Positions 25,982-35,069 of a stretch of DNA of 64,000 nt are shown in pieces (the first letter of the stretch is position 1; every line of letters starts with the position of its first letter). The stretch is from Clostridiales bacterium (GTDB lineage Bacteria; Bacillota; Clostridia; Oscillospirales; Acutalibacteraceae). The DNA is taken from assembly GCA_019418545.1 (NCBI GenBank), contig DYBQ01000001.1, positions 62,001-126,000 on the forward strand. The letters run 5' to 3'. A program made the translations under genes and the position numbers. The notes under the pieces are model-generated. The model worked only from the letters and a program-made list of their open reading frames with translations, was not told the origin of the DNA and did no database searches.

Positions 25982-27319
25982 TTACTGTCCCTCACTTTCT
26001 GTTTCGGCGCTGCTGTCAGCGGCATTCCAGTCATCCAAATCAACGCTTTCCGTGGATGTCTGCGTTTCAATGAGCAGCAGATTTTCTTCTTTGGTGTCAT
26101 CGAGAGAGTCCGTGACAACATTCAGGATATTATCGGTGTAGGAGAACTCCCAGCCGAGGATTCTCGAAATATCAGAGACCGGCATCACGACATCATCCGC
26201 AGTCGGAAGTGCGAATGTATCCGTCCAAATCTCCGGCGGCTTTGTGCTGATAAAATCAAAGGTATTGTTCGAGTTGTTTACATTGAAATACTGGCTGATA
26301 TTGTAAAGTGCTCCCTTTGCCGGAATAAACGCACACTCTCCAAAGGTTTCAGGGACAGCCAAGAGATGCGCTGTCGTATCATAGTCCGTATTTGAATCGA
26401 AGGCTTCTGACAATGCCCGCAGGGAAACGCACATGCGCCCGTCACTGTTGATGGTGTATTTGAGGTCCGGGACCAAAGACCCATTAAGAATCACGCAGCG
26501 AATCGGCGCATCCATCTTTCCTTGCAGGATAGCCTGCCCGTTCTTGCGGTTCTTGACAGCCTGGTCGTAGCTTTCTTTCGTCTTGTAGATGTAGATGCGC
26601 TCGCAGGAACCTTCCTTGCGAAGCTGTGCGAAATCTGTAGGGTATTCGATTTCGTTGGTAAGGTTATCGATGTCATAGACTTCTTCACCAGACACGATGC
26701 ATTTCTGTAATGTTCCATCAGAATACAGAGCAGCATCATTGCCGGTATCGGTCGAGGCGGGAGTCTCTACATAGTTGCCATTCTCATCGATATACCCGGA
26801 ACTGCTTTCTACATACTCATCCGTGATAGTGATTTCTTCTCCTGTGTCGGATTCGGTACTATCGGAGTCATTGTCCGAAGCAGAAGGAGTATTGCTAAGA
26901 TTCTGCGTATTGCGGATATAAACGGTATGTCCCGTTTCAAGGGTAAGACCCTTTCCATCTGCATCTGTATAGGGAACGAGATTCTTAGCCTTTACGGCGG
27001 ACTCGTATTCCTTATACCGATAAGTGCCATCCAGATACTTGTATTCCATATACCCGTTCTGAGCACAGTTATTGGGAGACTCAGCCGTAATCGGCGTCAA
27101 CACGATTTGCCCGTTCTCCATCTTCACGCCGCCCGAAGTATCTACATCTCCGGTCACCTCAGGGTTTCCGGAAGCAGAATCCGATGCCGCGATAGACGGG
27201 GTCGGAACCGGATTCGAGGTCGCCTCATCCTCTGCCTTGTTTCTGCATCCTGACAAGCAGGTGCAGATAGATGCCGCCGCAAGGCTTACAGCGGCCATTT
27301 TCTTCAAGTTCTTTTTCAT
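25982..27319 (-). CDS. T4SS-operon lipoprotein with copper-amine-oxidase-like domain
   Basis: The 445-residue protein has a lipobox: a signal peptide MKKNLKKMAAVSLAAASICT then CLSGC, so it is probably lipid-anchored. A Ser/Thr/Asp-rich spacer follows. Near residues 260-395 a copper-amine-oxidase N-terminal-like domain is seen (MCVSLRALSEAF, then MPVSDISRILGWEFSY); such modules often serve as wall or polysaccharide stalks. No copper-binding enzyme core is present. The ATG at 27319 has no linear ribosome binding site, but an SD lies across a hairpin (see findings). Confidence 0.75.
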   Translation of the reverse strand: MKKNLKKMAAVSLAAASICTCLSGCRNKAEDEATSNPVPTPSIAASDSASGNPEVTGDVDTSGGVKMENGQIVLTPITAESPNNCAQNGYMEYKYLDGTYRYKEYESAVKAKNLVPYTDADGKGLTLETGHTVYIRNTQNLSNTPSASDNDSDSTESDTGEEITITDEYVESSSGYIDENGNYVETPASTDTGNDAALYSDGTLQKCIVSGEEVYDIDNLTNEIEYPTDFAQLRKEGSCERIYIYKTKESYDQAVKNRKNGQAILQGKMDAPIRCVILNGSLVPDLKYTINSDGRMCVSLRALSEAFDSNTDYDTTAHLLAVPETFGECAFIPAKGALYNISQYFNVNNSNNTFDFISTKPPEIWTDTFALPTADDVVMPVSDISRILGWEFSYTDNILNVVTDSLDDTKEENLLLIETQTSTESVDLDDWNAADSSAETESEGQ

Positions 27320-27320
27320 C

Positions 27321-27352
27321 AAAAATCCCCACTCGCTTTGAGTGGGGCCTCC
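27321..27352 (-). terminator. Hairpin between the M23 gene and lipoprotein start
   Basis: On the minus strand GGAGG is followed by CCCCACTC-AAAGC-GAGTGGGG and then ATTTTTG directly before the ATG. It can act as a weak terminator between the two genes. If folded, it also brings the GGAGG within seven bases of the ATG. Confidence 0.65.
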
Positions 27353-27357
27353 GTTTC

Positions 27358-29133
27358 TTAGTTGCTCATATATGCCTCAGGATTGACCTGCTGTGTACCG
27401 TAGTACATTTCAAGGTGCAGATGCTCACCTGTGCCGCCGTGCGAACTGTAACACAATCCGCTCCATCCCGTCTGACCGATAACAGCACCGGCAGGAATCG
27501 TATCACCAATCTTCCATGAAAATCCCGGTGACAGATGCTGATACAGTACGAAAACACCGCCACTGCTCGATTCACCGTAATACACGAAAACGAAATTTCC
27601 TCGCTGTGCGTTGCCTTTTGTCTGGGTAACGCCGTTTGCAAATCCTGTCTGGGTTCCGATAACGATGCCCTGTGAGGGTGCAATGAGCGAATACATCACG
27701 GAAGGCGGGACGATATCGGTGCCGTTATGCGCAACACCACCTCGAATCGCGCCGAGATGCGAAGAAACCATACCCTTCCATCCTGACCATGGCCCGCCAA
27801 TAACGCTTGGTGCATTAAACAATGTATCGGCTGGATGAGATGCATAAAACTGCGTAATCAAACCTTTCAGGGTTCCGCTGATGACCATACCGCCAGTGCC
27901 GCCGCCCATGCCGGGATTCGGTGCATCCGGGTCGAAGTCCAACTCCGCATTATCCTCAAAGTACGCTTCCCGCGCATTATACAACTGCCGCATCGCCTCT
28001 ACCTGCTCGTTGAAGATGTCCTCATCCGAGAGGTCTGCCGTGCCTGCCGTAGTATTCGTCACATTGAAGTAATCGAGGATATACCGCTTCGCGCCTTCTT
28101 TCGGAGAATAATGGTACTTGATTTTTGCAACCGCAATCTTGTACTTTTCGGATTTCTGAACACGCTGCGTTTCCTTGTGCGTGATAAGGTTCCCTAATCT
28201 GTCATATTGTTTGTTCCCGTTCTTATCAAGCGTCGGTACATCGACTTCTTCGTCCTCCCACCATGTTCGGGTAGCTTCCGAAACGCGGTATTCTTTATCG
28301 AGTTCTACTTTCCAAAGCTTGCTCTTTTCAAGGCTTTTGGCTGCATCAACCATTTCCTTCACATGAAACCGCAAACCGGACTCGTTGCGGGATTTGCAGC
28401 TTTCACCAGCCATAACGAAAAATGTCCAGTTCAGGTAATTCTTTGACTCGTACAGTTCCGGGTCCACGGAAGTCAGGATATTTTCAGGCGCAACACCGTC
28501 AGCTTCGGCTTGCTTTACCATCTTATCCATTTCCTTGTTTGCAATGTCCAGTGCTGTTGCATTGAACTCCTGATACGCGTCCTTGAAATAGTGGTTCAGC
28601 ACCGCCACCATCACATTTGATGTGCTCGTGTACCCGTAGAACACCGGGTCATCTGCAATCGCCAAATCATCCCTATAGGATTTGCTGGCATCACCAAACT
28701 GTCCGGTCGTCACAAAGGTCAGAAAATCATCGACACCCGCTGAAAGCCTCGCTTTAAAATCCTCCCAGCCGAGCGTTACGCTATCTACGGATTGACCGAC
28801 CGCGCTTTGCACTGACTCTGCAATCGAGCCCGGTAACTGAACCACAAAGATGACACCCATCATTGTGATAAAGAACGGTATCATGAAAAGTACAAGTGCG
28901 ACCAGAATGATTTTGAACGTTGTTTTTGGATTTTTGATTGCAGTCGTTACAGCACCAACATAGTTTCCGCTCGCGATTTGTCCGGCGGCTTTCGATACGG
29001 CCTTCGCATCCTTTTGCGCTTCCCTACCGGCGTTATAGACATCGGCGGCTGTCTTTGCCATTTGCTTGGCATCGCTTACTGCACTGTCGGCCATATTGCC
29101 GGTTGAGGAGGCACCGCCTCCGAATCCTGCCAT
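27358..29133 (-). CDS. T4SS M23-family cell-wall endopeptidase
   Basis: The 591-residue protein has an Ala-rich N-terminus, a hydrophobic transmembrane stretch (about residues 70-103) and an extracellular part. The final 135 residues are an M23 (LytM-type) metalloendopeptidase. The metal ligands show as HNGTD near residue 470 and HLHLE near 573, and the intervening YQHLSPGFSWKIGDTIPAGA is typical. It likely opens peptidoglycan locally for the T4SS, the VirB1 role. The ATG at 29133 has GGAGGGTGG upstream, so the longer frame is not used. It sits next to the VirB6-like gene. Confidence 0.85.
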   Translation of the reverse strand: MAGFGGGASSTGNMADSAVSDAKQMAKTAADVYNAGREAQKDAKAVSKAAGQIASGNYVGAVTTAIKNPKTTFKIILVALVLFMIPFFITMMGVIFVVQLPGSIAESVQSAVGQSVDSVTLGWEDFKARLSAGVDDFLTFVTTGQFGDASKSYRDDLAIADDPVFYGYTSTSNVMVAVLNHYFKDAYQEFNATALDIANKEMDKMVKQAEADGVAPENILTSVDPELYESKNYLNWTFFVMAGESCKSRNESGLRFHVKEMVDAAKSLEKSKLWKVELDKEYRVSEATRTWWEDEEVDVPTLDKNGNKQYDRLGNLITHKETQRVQKSEKYKIAVAKIKYHYSPKEGAKRYILDYFNVTNTTAGTADLSDEDIFNEQVEAMRQLYNAREAYFEDNAELDFDPDAPNPGMGGGTGGMVISGTLKGLITQFYASHPADTLFNAPSVIGGPWSGWKGMVSSHLGAIRGGVAHNGTDIVPPSVMYSLIAPSQGIVIGTQTGFANGVTQTKGNAQRGNFVFVYYGESSSGGVFVLYQHLSPGFSWKIGDTIPAGAVIGQTGWSGLCYSSHGGTGEHLHLEMYYGTQQVNPEAYMSN

Positions 29134-29286
29134 ATTACCACCCTCCTTACTAATAAGTTTCTTACCACTTTCTGCCGCACCCAATAGCTGCGTTACCGCC
29201 TTGCGCCGCGTGGAGGCAAGTGATTTTGCAAGGCACGGCATCGGGTATTACCCCGACACCGAAAGGCTTACGCCTTATTTCTTGTA

Positions 29287-32200
29287 TCAGCGTTTGCGCT
29301 TATAGTCGCCCATACCGCTGAAAGGGTTGTGTTTCTTATCCTGTTTTCCGTGGCCATGAGAATCGCGTTTCTGGTCATCGTACCGCTGGAAATGCGGCTG
29401 GCCATTGGAATGCCCGTTATAGGGTCTCGGTTCGGAATTCTTGCGGGATTCCTGACGAGCCTGACTTCTGCGGTAATCCGCATCAAGGTCCGGTCCTACA
29501 TTCTCAAAGCCTTCAATGCTGCGGGCTTTATTAGCCACCTCATCGAAGGTCGCGGGGCGAGAGGTTCTCGTTGCAGGGTTCCAAACAGGCTTGATATGAA
29601 CCACAAACGGAGCGTACTCAGGAACGCTGCCATCGGAATCCACTTTTTGGAGAATCCGCCAAGTCGTCCAACCGTTATCCGCGACTTCCTCACGCGTCAT
29701 CTGGAACATACCCAAGCTATCGGATTCAACCGTGCCGTTTGTACTGCTCAGGCGCGTAACGCTGGATTGAGAAGTCATATAGGCTTCGGGAATCGGAGGC
29801 CGTTTCTGTTCCGCAACCTGTTCAGGCTCGGATTCGTGTTCATGTTCCGCTACAGGTTCAGGCTCAGCCATTTCCTGTTCGGGAGCCGTGAACGAATTGG
29901 TTTGCGCCTTGTCCTCGTAATACTCAGACCCGTCCGCAATAGGAACATCAAATGCGGCGTCATCCGTTGCATCGAATTCCGTATCCTCGGTTTCGTCCTG
30001 CGTATCGGGTTCATCTGCAGAATCGGGTTCCGATACATCCTCTGCATCGGTATTTTGACCGCCAGAGTAATTCTCGCTGTCATCGTGGCTGTTCTGTGTA
30101 TTAGATTCAGACCCGGCTTCATCGACCGTCTCAGTCACCGCACTGCCACTGCTTTGCTGTTCTGCAGCTTGCTCGACCTGAACGACCTCTGTCGCAGCGG
30201 TTTCTGTCTCGACCGTGGTTTCAGGTTCAGGAGGCATATCGCCTTCCGAATACCCGGACCCACCGGTCTCCCCTACCGCATACGGCAAGCCATCCGCCGC
30301 AGGTGCTTCAACCGTTTCGGAAGAAGTGCCGCCGGTTTCAGAAGTAGGCGTATCCGTGCTGTCATTTGCGCTGCCAGACGAAGCCGATTCACTGGAAGAA
30401 CCGGTATTGCCGGAAGATGTAAGAGCAGATACAGAAGTACCAGACCCGGAACTGCCGGAGCCGGACGGAGCATGAGCGCTCTCGCCGGACGCAGGTGCAG
30501 AACCGGAAGAACTGCCAGCGCCGTTGCCGAAACTGCTTCCGGAGTCACCAGAGGGCTCAGAACTGCCCGTATCAGAAACGGGTGCCGGTGTCGCAACATT
30601 GGTTGTCGTAGCACTCTCAGCCGGTGCAGATTCAGGCACGGCGCTCGCCGTATCGGCAGCAGCACTCATAGTACCACCGCTGCCCTGTGCAGGAGCAGAA
30701 CCGCTTTCCTGTCCGTTTGTGTTCGTAGGAGCACTGTCAGACCGTCCAAGCGTATCTGTGCCGCCAGCGCCCGGAACATTGCTTACGCTGCCAGTACCGG
30801 ACGATTCACTATGCGTAGTACCCTCGTTCGGTGTTGTTGCATGCCCGCCAGCAGACGAAGAATCGCTTTCAGAAGGAGCCGAAGCCGTTTCCGGAGTAAT
30901 TTGAGTAGCAGGAGTCGTAGCTGTCGAAGGAGCAGATGCAGTCTCACCGCTTTCCTGCGTAGATGCAGGTGCGGTTGCAGGGATAGGAGCGGTAGGAGCA
31001 GACGCCTCGTGATTCACAACAGGAGCCGTTGCACCGCCATTGGTTGTACCGCTGCCGGATTCAGGCGCAGAGACATGAGTCGGAGTAGTAGGAGCAGGTG
31101 AAGCGGGTGCCGAAGCCGCGCCGCTTTCGGTAGGAGTTGTAGGTACAGAACCCGGTGCAGACACCGTAGTAGAAGCAGGAGCGGATACCGGATGAGCCTG
31201 TCCCGTCGCCGTGCCGGCCACAGCCCCAGCTGCAACGCCTGCCGCAACCGCAACTCCAGCAGAACCGCCAGAGACCGGTGCAGTAGGAATAGAAGCAGAA
31301 GGAGCCTGGGCACTCACAGAACCAGCGCCCGCTGCGGGTCTTACCGTAGTAGGAGCCGTGCCGGAACCAGGTACTGTAGAACTCTGTCCAGATGCCGTAC
31401 TCGGTGCAGGAGTAGTTCCGGGTACGCTTGTAGGAGCGTTTGCGCCGGTAGTCGAATCAGGTGCCGTTGCGTTGACAGCAGGCGTTGCTGCCGTCTCAGG
31501 TGCGGTACTTGCAGGCATGTTGTTTGCAGCCATACCGGGCACATTCGCCGTCTTAGGCGCATTCGCAGTACCCGGCACTGTACCACCAGAAACCGGTGCC
31601 GCTCCTTGCACAGGAGCATTCACGGTATTGGTTGTGGGATTTTGTGCGGGTGCAGGAGCAGGAGCCGTCACACCGGAAGCGGGTGTTGCACCGCCAGCAG
31701 ATGTAGGCTCTGCCACCTTGCCGTCAGCACTCTGCGTTGCAGGAGCCGATGCGTTTTCACTTGCAGGTACAGGCGCATCCGCCTTGTCACCAACATCCTG
31801 AGGAGCATGAGTGACCGCTTCTTCACCAACGGGTGCAGGTGCATCCACCTCGCTGTCCATATCTTGAGGTACAGGGGTCTGAGCAGTTTCGGCAGTAGGT
31901 GTAGTCGCCGTCGCATCCACACTTTGAGGAGCAGGAGCAGACGCTTCTTCACCAACAGGCGCAGGTGCATCCACCTTGCTGTCCACATCCTGAGGTACAG
32001 GAGCCTGAGCAGTTTCAGTGGCGGGTGCAGTGGGAGCTTCATCCGCACTTTGAGGAGCGGGAGCGGACGCCTCTTCGCCAACAGGTGCAGGCGCATCCTC
32101 GTTCAGCGGAGCAGGTGCAGCATCCACATCCTTTACGGGCTGTTCATTCGTCTGCGCAGCCGGAGTTTCAGCGGTCTCGGGAACCGGTTCTTCATCCCGA

Positions 32201-34398
32201 GTAAAGGTGCAGGTAGCCTGAGAGTTCTTGCCATCCTGGTCGTTGCCGATAGCAACAATCAGCGAACCGGCAGGATTACCGTCAGTGCCGTCCGACACGT
32301 GCATACCCGTGACATGCCCGCCATCAGCAAGCATCGCTGCCTGTGCGGGATAATACTGGGCATTTTCCTTGATATGGTCTTCCATCGCCTTGAAAGCGTT
32401 CGGAGAATTGTAATCCGCGTTACTGTCAGGATTCATCATATCAGCCAGGCGTTCCTTATCGGTCATGCCGATTCGAGTAGCCATCGCTGCCTGCTCCTCT
32501 TCGTTTTCTCTTGCCTTATTCAATGCTGCGCTTCCGGTTTCAGCAGACAGAGCATCTCTGATACTGTTTTTGAAGGCATCGTTGTCATCGTTGGCATTGA
32601 AATGCTTATACGCGGTCATGGCATCGCTGTCACCAGCCTTGCGACCCTTGGCAATCTCAGATGCAGGAATCGTGAACTGAACCTTGTTGTTCGCATATGG
32701 CGTAACATCCTTGACCTTATCGCCAAACATGTTGACGGATTGCTCCGCCTCCCAAATCTGGTTACCGGCCGCATCTTCACCGACCTTGCGAAGCCCAAAC
32801 TTACCCATTGCGCTGTCTTCTTCCATAACGGACTTGCCGTTGGGAGCGACCTGCATAGAGTCGTATTTCTTAGCCCCGTTCACATCGAGCAAGCCTTCCT
32901 GCGTATCGCCGATTTCGAACTCAGATTTCTCGGAAACGCGGTTTTTCTCATCACGCTTGACAGCACTAGCAAGGAGTTTGCCGTCCTCGCCGATTTTAAC
33001 GCTTTCGACATGAGCATCATCATCGAGATGTCCGGCACTGCGCAGCTTATCTTCAAGCACCTGCTTGTAGGCATCGGTGTTATAGGAATCAGCATTCAGA
33101 GCGCCGCTTGCCATCTTGTCCGCACGGTCGTACATCGTTTCCTTGCCAAGCACGGCATCAGCTTTCATCTTATCTGCCATGCTGGCGTTATTGACATACC
33201 CGCCGTCCTGTGCAGAGGTTTCGCCGCCGTTCATGAAATCTGCAAAGCTTTTAATCGGCTCAACACCATTTGCCTTACCAATGTTTTTCCCGGCATCCCA
33301 CATGTTCTTGCCGACACCGGCTACATGTCCAGCGACAGACGCAACGCCGCCGAAGACATTGCCGATACTCCGAAGCACACCGGAAGCCTCACTGATGGGG
33401 TCAAGTCCTGTCGTTCTGGTGATTTTCAGTCCGGCAGTCTGCATCATGTCATCGAGACGCTGTGCGATTTTCAGAAACGCATAGGTGATAAGTCCCCACT
33501 TGACCATCTCGGTATTAGAAGCACCGAAAAGACCGTTGTTCAGGGCAGTTCTTGCAATACCCACGACCCAGATATTCAGAATCAGCAATACACATTGAGA
33601 CCAGAACATCTGCAGCCAGCTTCTCGCGGTATCTTTGGTGTTTTCGCTTGCCATTGTCGCAAACGCCAGCGGGGAAAGGTTGATGGTGAAAATACAGATG
33701 ATATAGCGTTCAGCGCATTCAAGGACCAGCTTAATCAGGTTCCACCAGATAATCAGCATCAGGGCAAGCACTACGATAAGCGTTGCCAAAGAGTTCAAGT
33801 CGAATGCTGATGTGATTTCGCCAAGTCCAGTCATGTCTGAGCCGACACCCGAGAACGAGAATGTTCCGCCCACGTCCGAAACGCCTTCCGTCAACGCCGA
33901 GGACAGCGGAGCCACGATTTCATTAAAAATCATGGTCAGGAAAGTTTTTCCGCATATCACCATTACGATGCCAAACACCGCATTCCAAATCAATTTCGGA
34001 ATCGACTCTACCTTTTCGCCGTGCGCAATGTTGATAAGATACGAAATGATATGACAGCAGATAAGAACACCCGCAATCATGTACGCGATAATGTTAATTG
34101 CCTGAATGAAGAAATTGCCGATGTTGTTACCGCTGTCAAATCCGGGTACAAAGCGGGATACATCCGCTGTACTCATCGTTGTAATTTCCAAAAGAGGTTC
34201 CAGTACAATATCAGCGGCATTCAAAAGACCTTTGGCAATCACCGTAACGACAAGCCCAAAGAAATTCGTAGCAATATCGACGGTTCCGGCAAATGCAATG
34301 CATACCGACATCAGGCATCCGGCAACTGCGGCCAGCATCGTTCTTCGAATCAGGTTCTTGTTTCTTTTCTGATTCACAAGAGAGTTAATCGAACTCAC
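29287..34398 (-). CDS. Giant VirB6/TrbL-like channel protein with repeat-rich tail
   Basis: The 1703-residue protein has a hydrophobic N-terminal third (about residues 20-340) with six or more transmembrane helices. This matches VirB6/TrbL inner-membrane channel proteins, usually 300-450 residues. A soluble charged segment follows to about residue 720. Then come four imperfect repeats of about 34 residues with the core APAPVGEEASAPAPQS (about 740-900), a very long Pro/Ala/Ser/Thr region, an acidic segment, and a distinct C-terminal domain from about 1560 ending in basic Gly/His-rich residues. The first codon is GTG with a weak ribosome binding site, so the start is uncertain by a few codons. 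Confidence 0.8.
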   Translation of the reverse strand: MSSINSLVNQKRNKNLIRRTMLAAVAGCLMSVCIAFAGTVDIATNFFGLVVTVIAKGLLNAADIVLEPLLEITTMSTADVSRFVPGFDSGNNIGNFFIQAINIIAYMIAGVLICCHIISYLINIAHGEKVESIPKLIWNAVFGIVMVICGKTFLTMIFNEIVAPLSSALTEGVSDVGGTFSFSGVGSDMTGLGEITSAFDLNSLATLIVVLALMLIIWWNLIKLVLECAERYIICIFTINLSPLAFATMASENTKDTARSWLQMFWSQCVLLILNIWVVGIARTALNNGLFGASNTEMVKWGLITYAFLKIAQRLDDMMQTAGLKITRTTGLDPISEASGVLRSIGNVFGGVASVAGHVAGVGKNMWDAGKNIGKANGVEPIKSFADFMNGGETSAQDGGYVNNASMADKMKADAVLGKETMYDRADKMASGALNADSYNTDAYKQVLEDKLRSAGHLDDDAHVESVKIGEDGKLLASAVKRDEKNRVSEKSEFEIGDTQEGLLDVNGAKKYDSMQVAPNGKSVMEEDSAMGKFGLRKVGEDAAGNQIWEAEQSVNMFGDKVKDVTPYANNKVQFTIPASEIAKGRKAGDSDAMTAYKHFNANDDNDAFKNSIRDALSAETGSAALNKARENEEEQAAMATRIGMTDKERLADMMNPDSNADYNSPNAFKAMEDHIKENAQYYPAQAAMLADGGHVTGMHVSDGTDGNPAGSLIVAIGNDQDGKNSQATCTFTRDEEPVPETAETPAAQTNEQPVKDVDAAPAPLNEDAPAPVGEEASAPAPQSADEAPTAPATETAQAPVPQDVDSKVDAPAPVGEEASAPAPQSVDATATTPTAETAQTPVPQDMDSEVDAPAPVGEEAVTHAPQDVGDKADAPVPASENASAPATQSADGKVAEPTSAGGATPASGVTAPAPAPAQNPTTNTVNAPVQGAAPVSGGTVPGTANAPKTANVPGMAANNMPASTAPETAATPAVNATAPDSTTGANAPTSVPGTTPAPSTASGQSSTVPGSGTAPTTVRPAAGAGSVSAQAPSASIPTAPVSGGSAGVAVAAGVAAGAVAGTATGQAHPVSAPASTTVSAPGSVPTTPTESGAASAPASPAPTTPTHVSAPESGSGTTNGGATAPVVNHEASAPTAPIPATAPASTQESGETASAPSTATTPATQITPETASAPSESDSSSAGGHATTPNEGTTHSESSGTGSVSNVPGAGGTDTLGRSDSAPTNTNGQESGSAPAQGSGGTMSAAADTASAVPESAPAESATTTNVATPAPVSDTGSSEPSGDSGSSFGNGAGSSSGSAPASGESAHAPSGSGSSGSGTSVSALTSSGNTGSSSESASSGSANDSTDTPTSETGGTSSETVEAPAADGLPYAVGETGGSGYSEGDMPPEPETTVETETAATEVVQVEQAAEQQSSGSAVTETVDEAGSESNTQNSHDDSENYSGGQNTDAEDVSEPDSADEPDTQDETEDTEFDATDDAAFDVPIADGSEYYEDKAQTNSFTAPEQEMAEPEPVAEHEHESEPEQVAEQKRPPIPEAYMTSQSSVTRLSSTNGTVESDSLGMFQMTREEVADNGWTTWRILQKVDSDGSVPEYAPFVVHIKPVWNPATRTSRPATFDEVANKARSIEGFENVGPDLDADYRRSQARQESRKNSEPRPYNGHSNGQPHFQRYDDQKRDSHGHGKQDKKHNPFSGMGDYKRKR

Positions 34399-34412
34399 CT
34401 TCTTTCCAAAAC

Positions 34413-34446
34413 AAAAAAGGCTCGCCCGAATACATCGAGCAAGCCC
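34413..34446 (-). terminator. Terminator between pilin and VirB6-like genes
   Basis: A hairpin GGCTTGCTCG / CGGGCGAGCC (with G-U pairs) is followed by TTTTTTG, 24 bases after the pilin stop. It would let the abundant pilin be made in excess over the long distal operon. Confidence 0.75.
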
Positions 34447-34469
34447 TTCGAGCCGAAGCTTATTGACCG

Positions 34470-34859
34470 TTAGCCAAGTTCAGCATTGACCTGCGAACCC
34501 AGTTCATTGGCAACCTTAATCAGGCCCGGAACAGCGGCAGCAATGACAACGATGATGGCGGTCGTAATCAGCCGCTTCTTATACATCTGAACATCCTTGG
34601 GGTCGCTGCTCAGAAGCATACGGACCAGGAAGTACAGGAAGACAGCAATACCGATAGGAACAACGATGTTGGTCAGGCCCTTAGAAATTGCGTTGGCAAC
34701 AGAGTTACCGACATTGAACACCTTGTTAATGGCGCTGGTAACATCTGCGTATGCGAACATAGTGCTCATCATCGCAGCAGTACCCATTGCGCAGGCGGTG
34801 TTCAGAGCCATCTGCATGTTGCGAATCGGATTACGCTTCTGCAAATCATTATTGCTCAT
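34470..34859 (-). CDS. VirB2-like T4SS pilin subunit
   Basis: The 129-residue protein has the layout of VirB2/TrbC pilins. A positively charged start and hydrophobic signal end in TMFAYA at residue 39, a likely signal peptidase I site. Two transmembrane helices follow at about 60-84 and 98-118, separated by a short SSDPKDVQMYKKR loop. It is the first gene of the T4SS operon, with AAGGAGG nine bases upstream, its own promoter and a terminator just after it, all fitting high expression. Confidence 0.85.
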   Translation of the reverse strand: MSNNDLQKRNPIRNMQMALNTACAMGTAAMMSTMFAYADVTSAINKVFNVGNSVANAISKGLTNIVVPIGIAVFLYFLVRMLLSSDPKDVQMYKKRLITTAIIVVIAAAVPGLIKVANELGSQVNAELG

Positions 34860-34880
34860 GTCAATTTTCCTCCTTCCCTG

Positions 34881-34898
34881 AAAATATAGCTATATTTT
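34881..34898. promoter_or_regulatory. 18-bp perfect palindrome before the pilin gene
   Basis: AAAATATAGCTATATTTT lies in the pilin leader, a few bases 5' of its ribosome binding site. It could be a protein operator or an RNA hairpin that controls access to the ribosome binding site. Confidence 0.6.
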
Positions 34899-34958
34899 TC
34901 GCAGAGCCAATGAGCTGCGCTCTTTTAAGGAACCCAACCCATTAACTCTACAATATCT

Positions 34959-34986
34959 ATTATCCGCAGTTCGCATATAGGGGCAA
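34959..34986 (-). promoter_or_regulatory. Promoter P1 (T4SS operon)
   Basis: TTGCCC, 16 bp, GATAAT on the minus strand, with the spacer core TGCGAACTGC. It belongs to the eleven-member family described in the findings. It drives the pilin and probably all genes down to virB4. Confidence 0.8.
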
Positions 34987-35025
34987 CAGGCTTAGATTCG
35001 TATATTTGGAGTGTTCTTCGCACAA

Positions 35026-35064
35026 ACAAAAAAGGCGGAACCATCCAAAAAGGAAGGTCCCGCC
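35026..35064 (-). terminator. Terminator after the RecD2-like gene
   Basis: GGCGGGACC and GGTTCCGCC pair across a short loop and are followed by TTTTTTG on the minus strand, right after the helicase stop at 35070. It separates this operon from the T4SS promoter. Confidence 0.8.
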
Positions 35065-35069
35065 GATGC

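Noticed and set aside
29329..33810. Very long plus-strand open frames opposite the VirB6-like gene
   Set aside because: They mirror the biased codon use of the Pro/Ala/Ser-rich tail; composition is extreme (Arg, Cys and Ser) and no start site fits.
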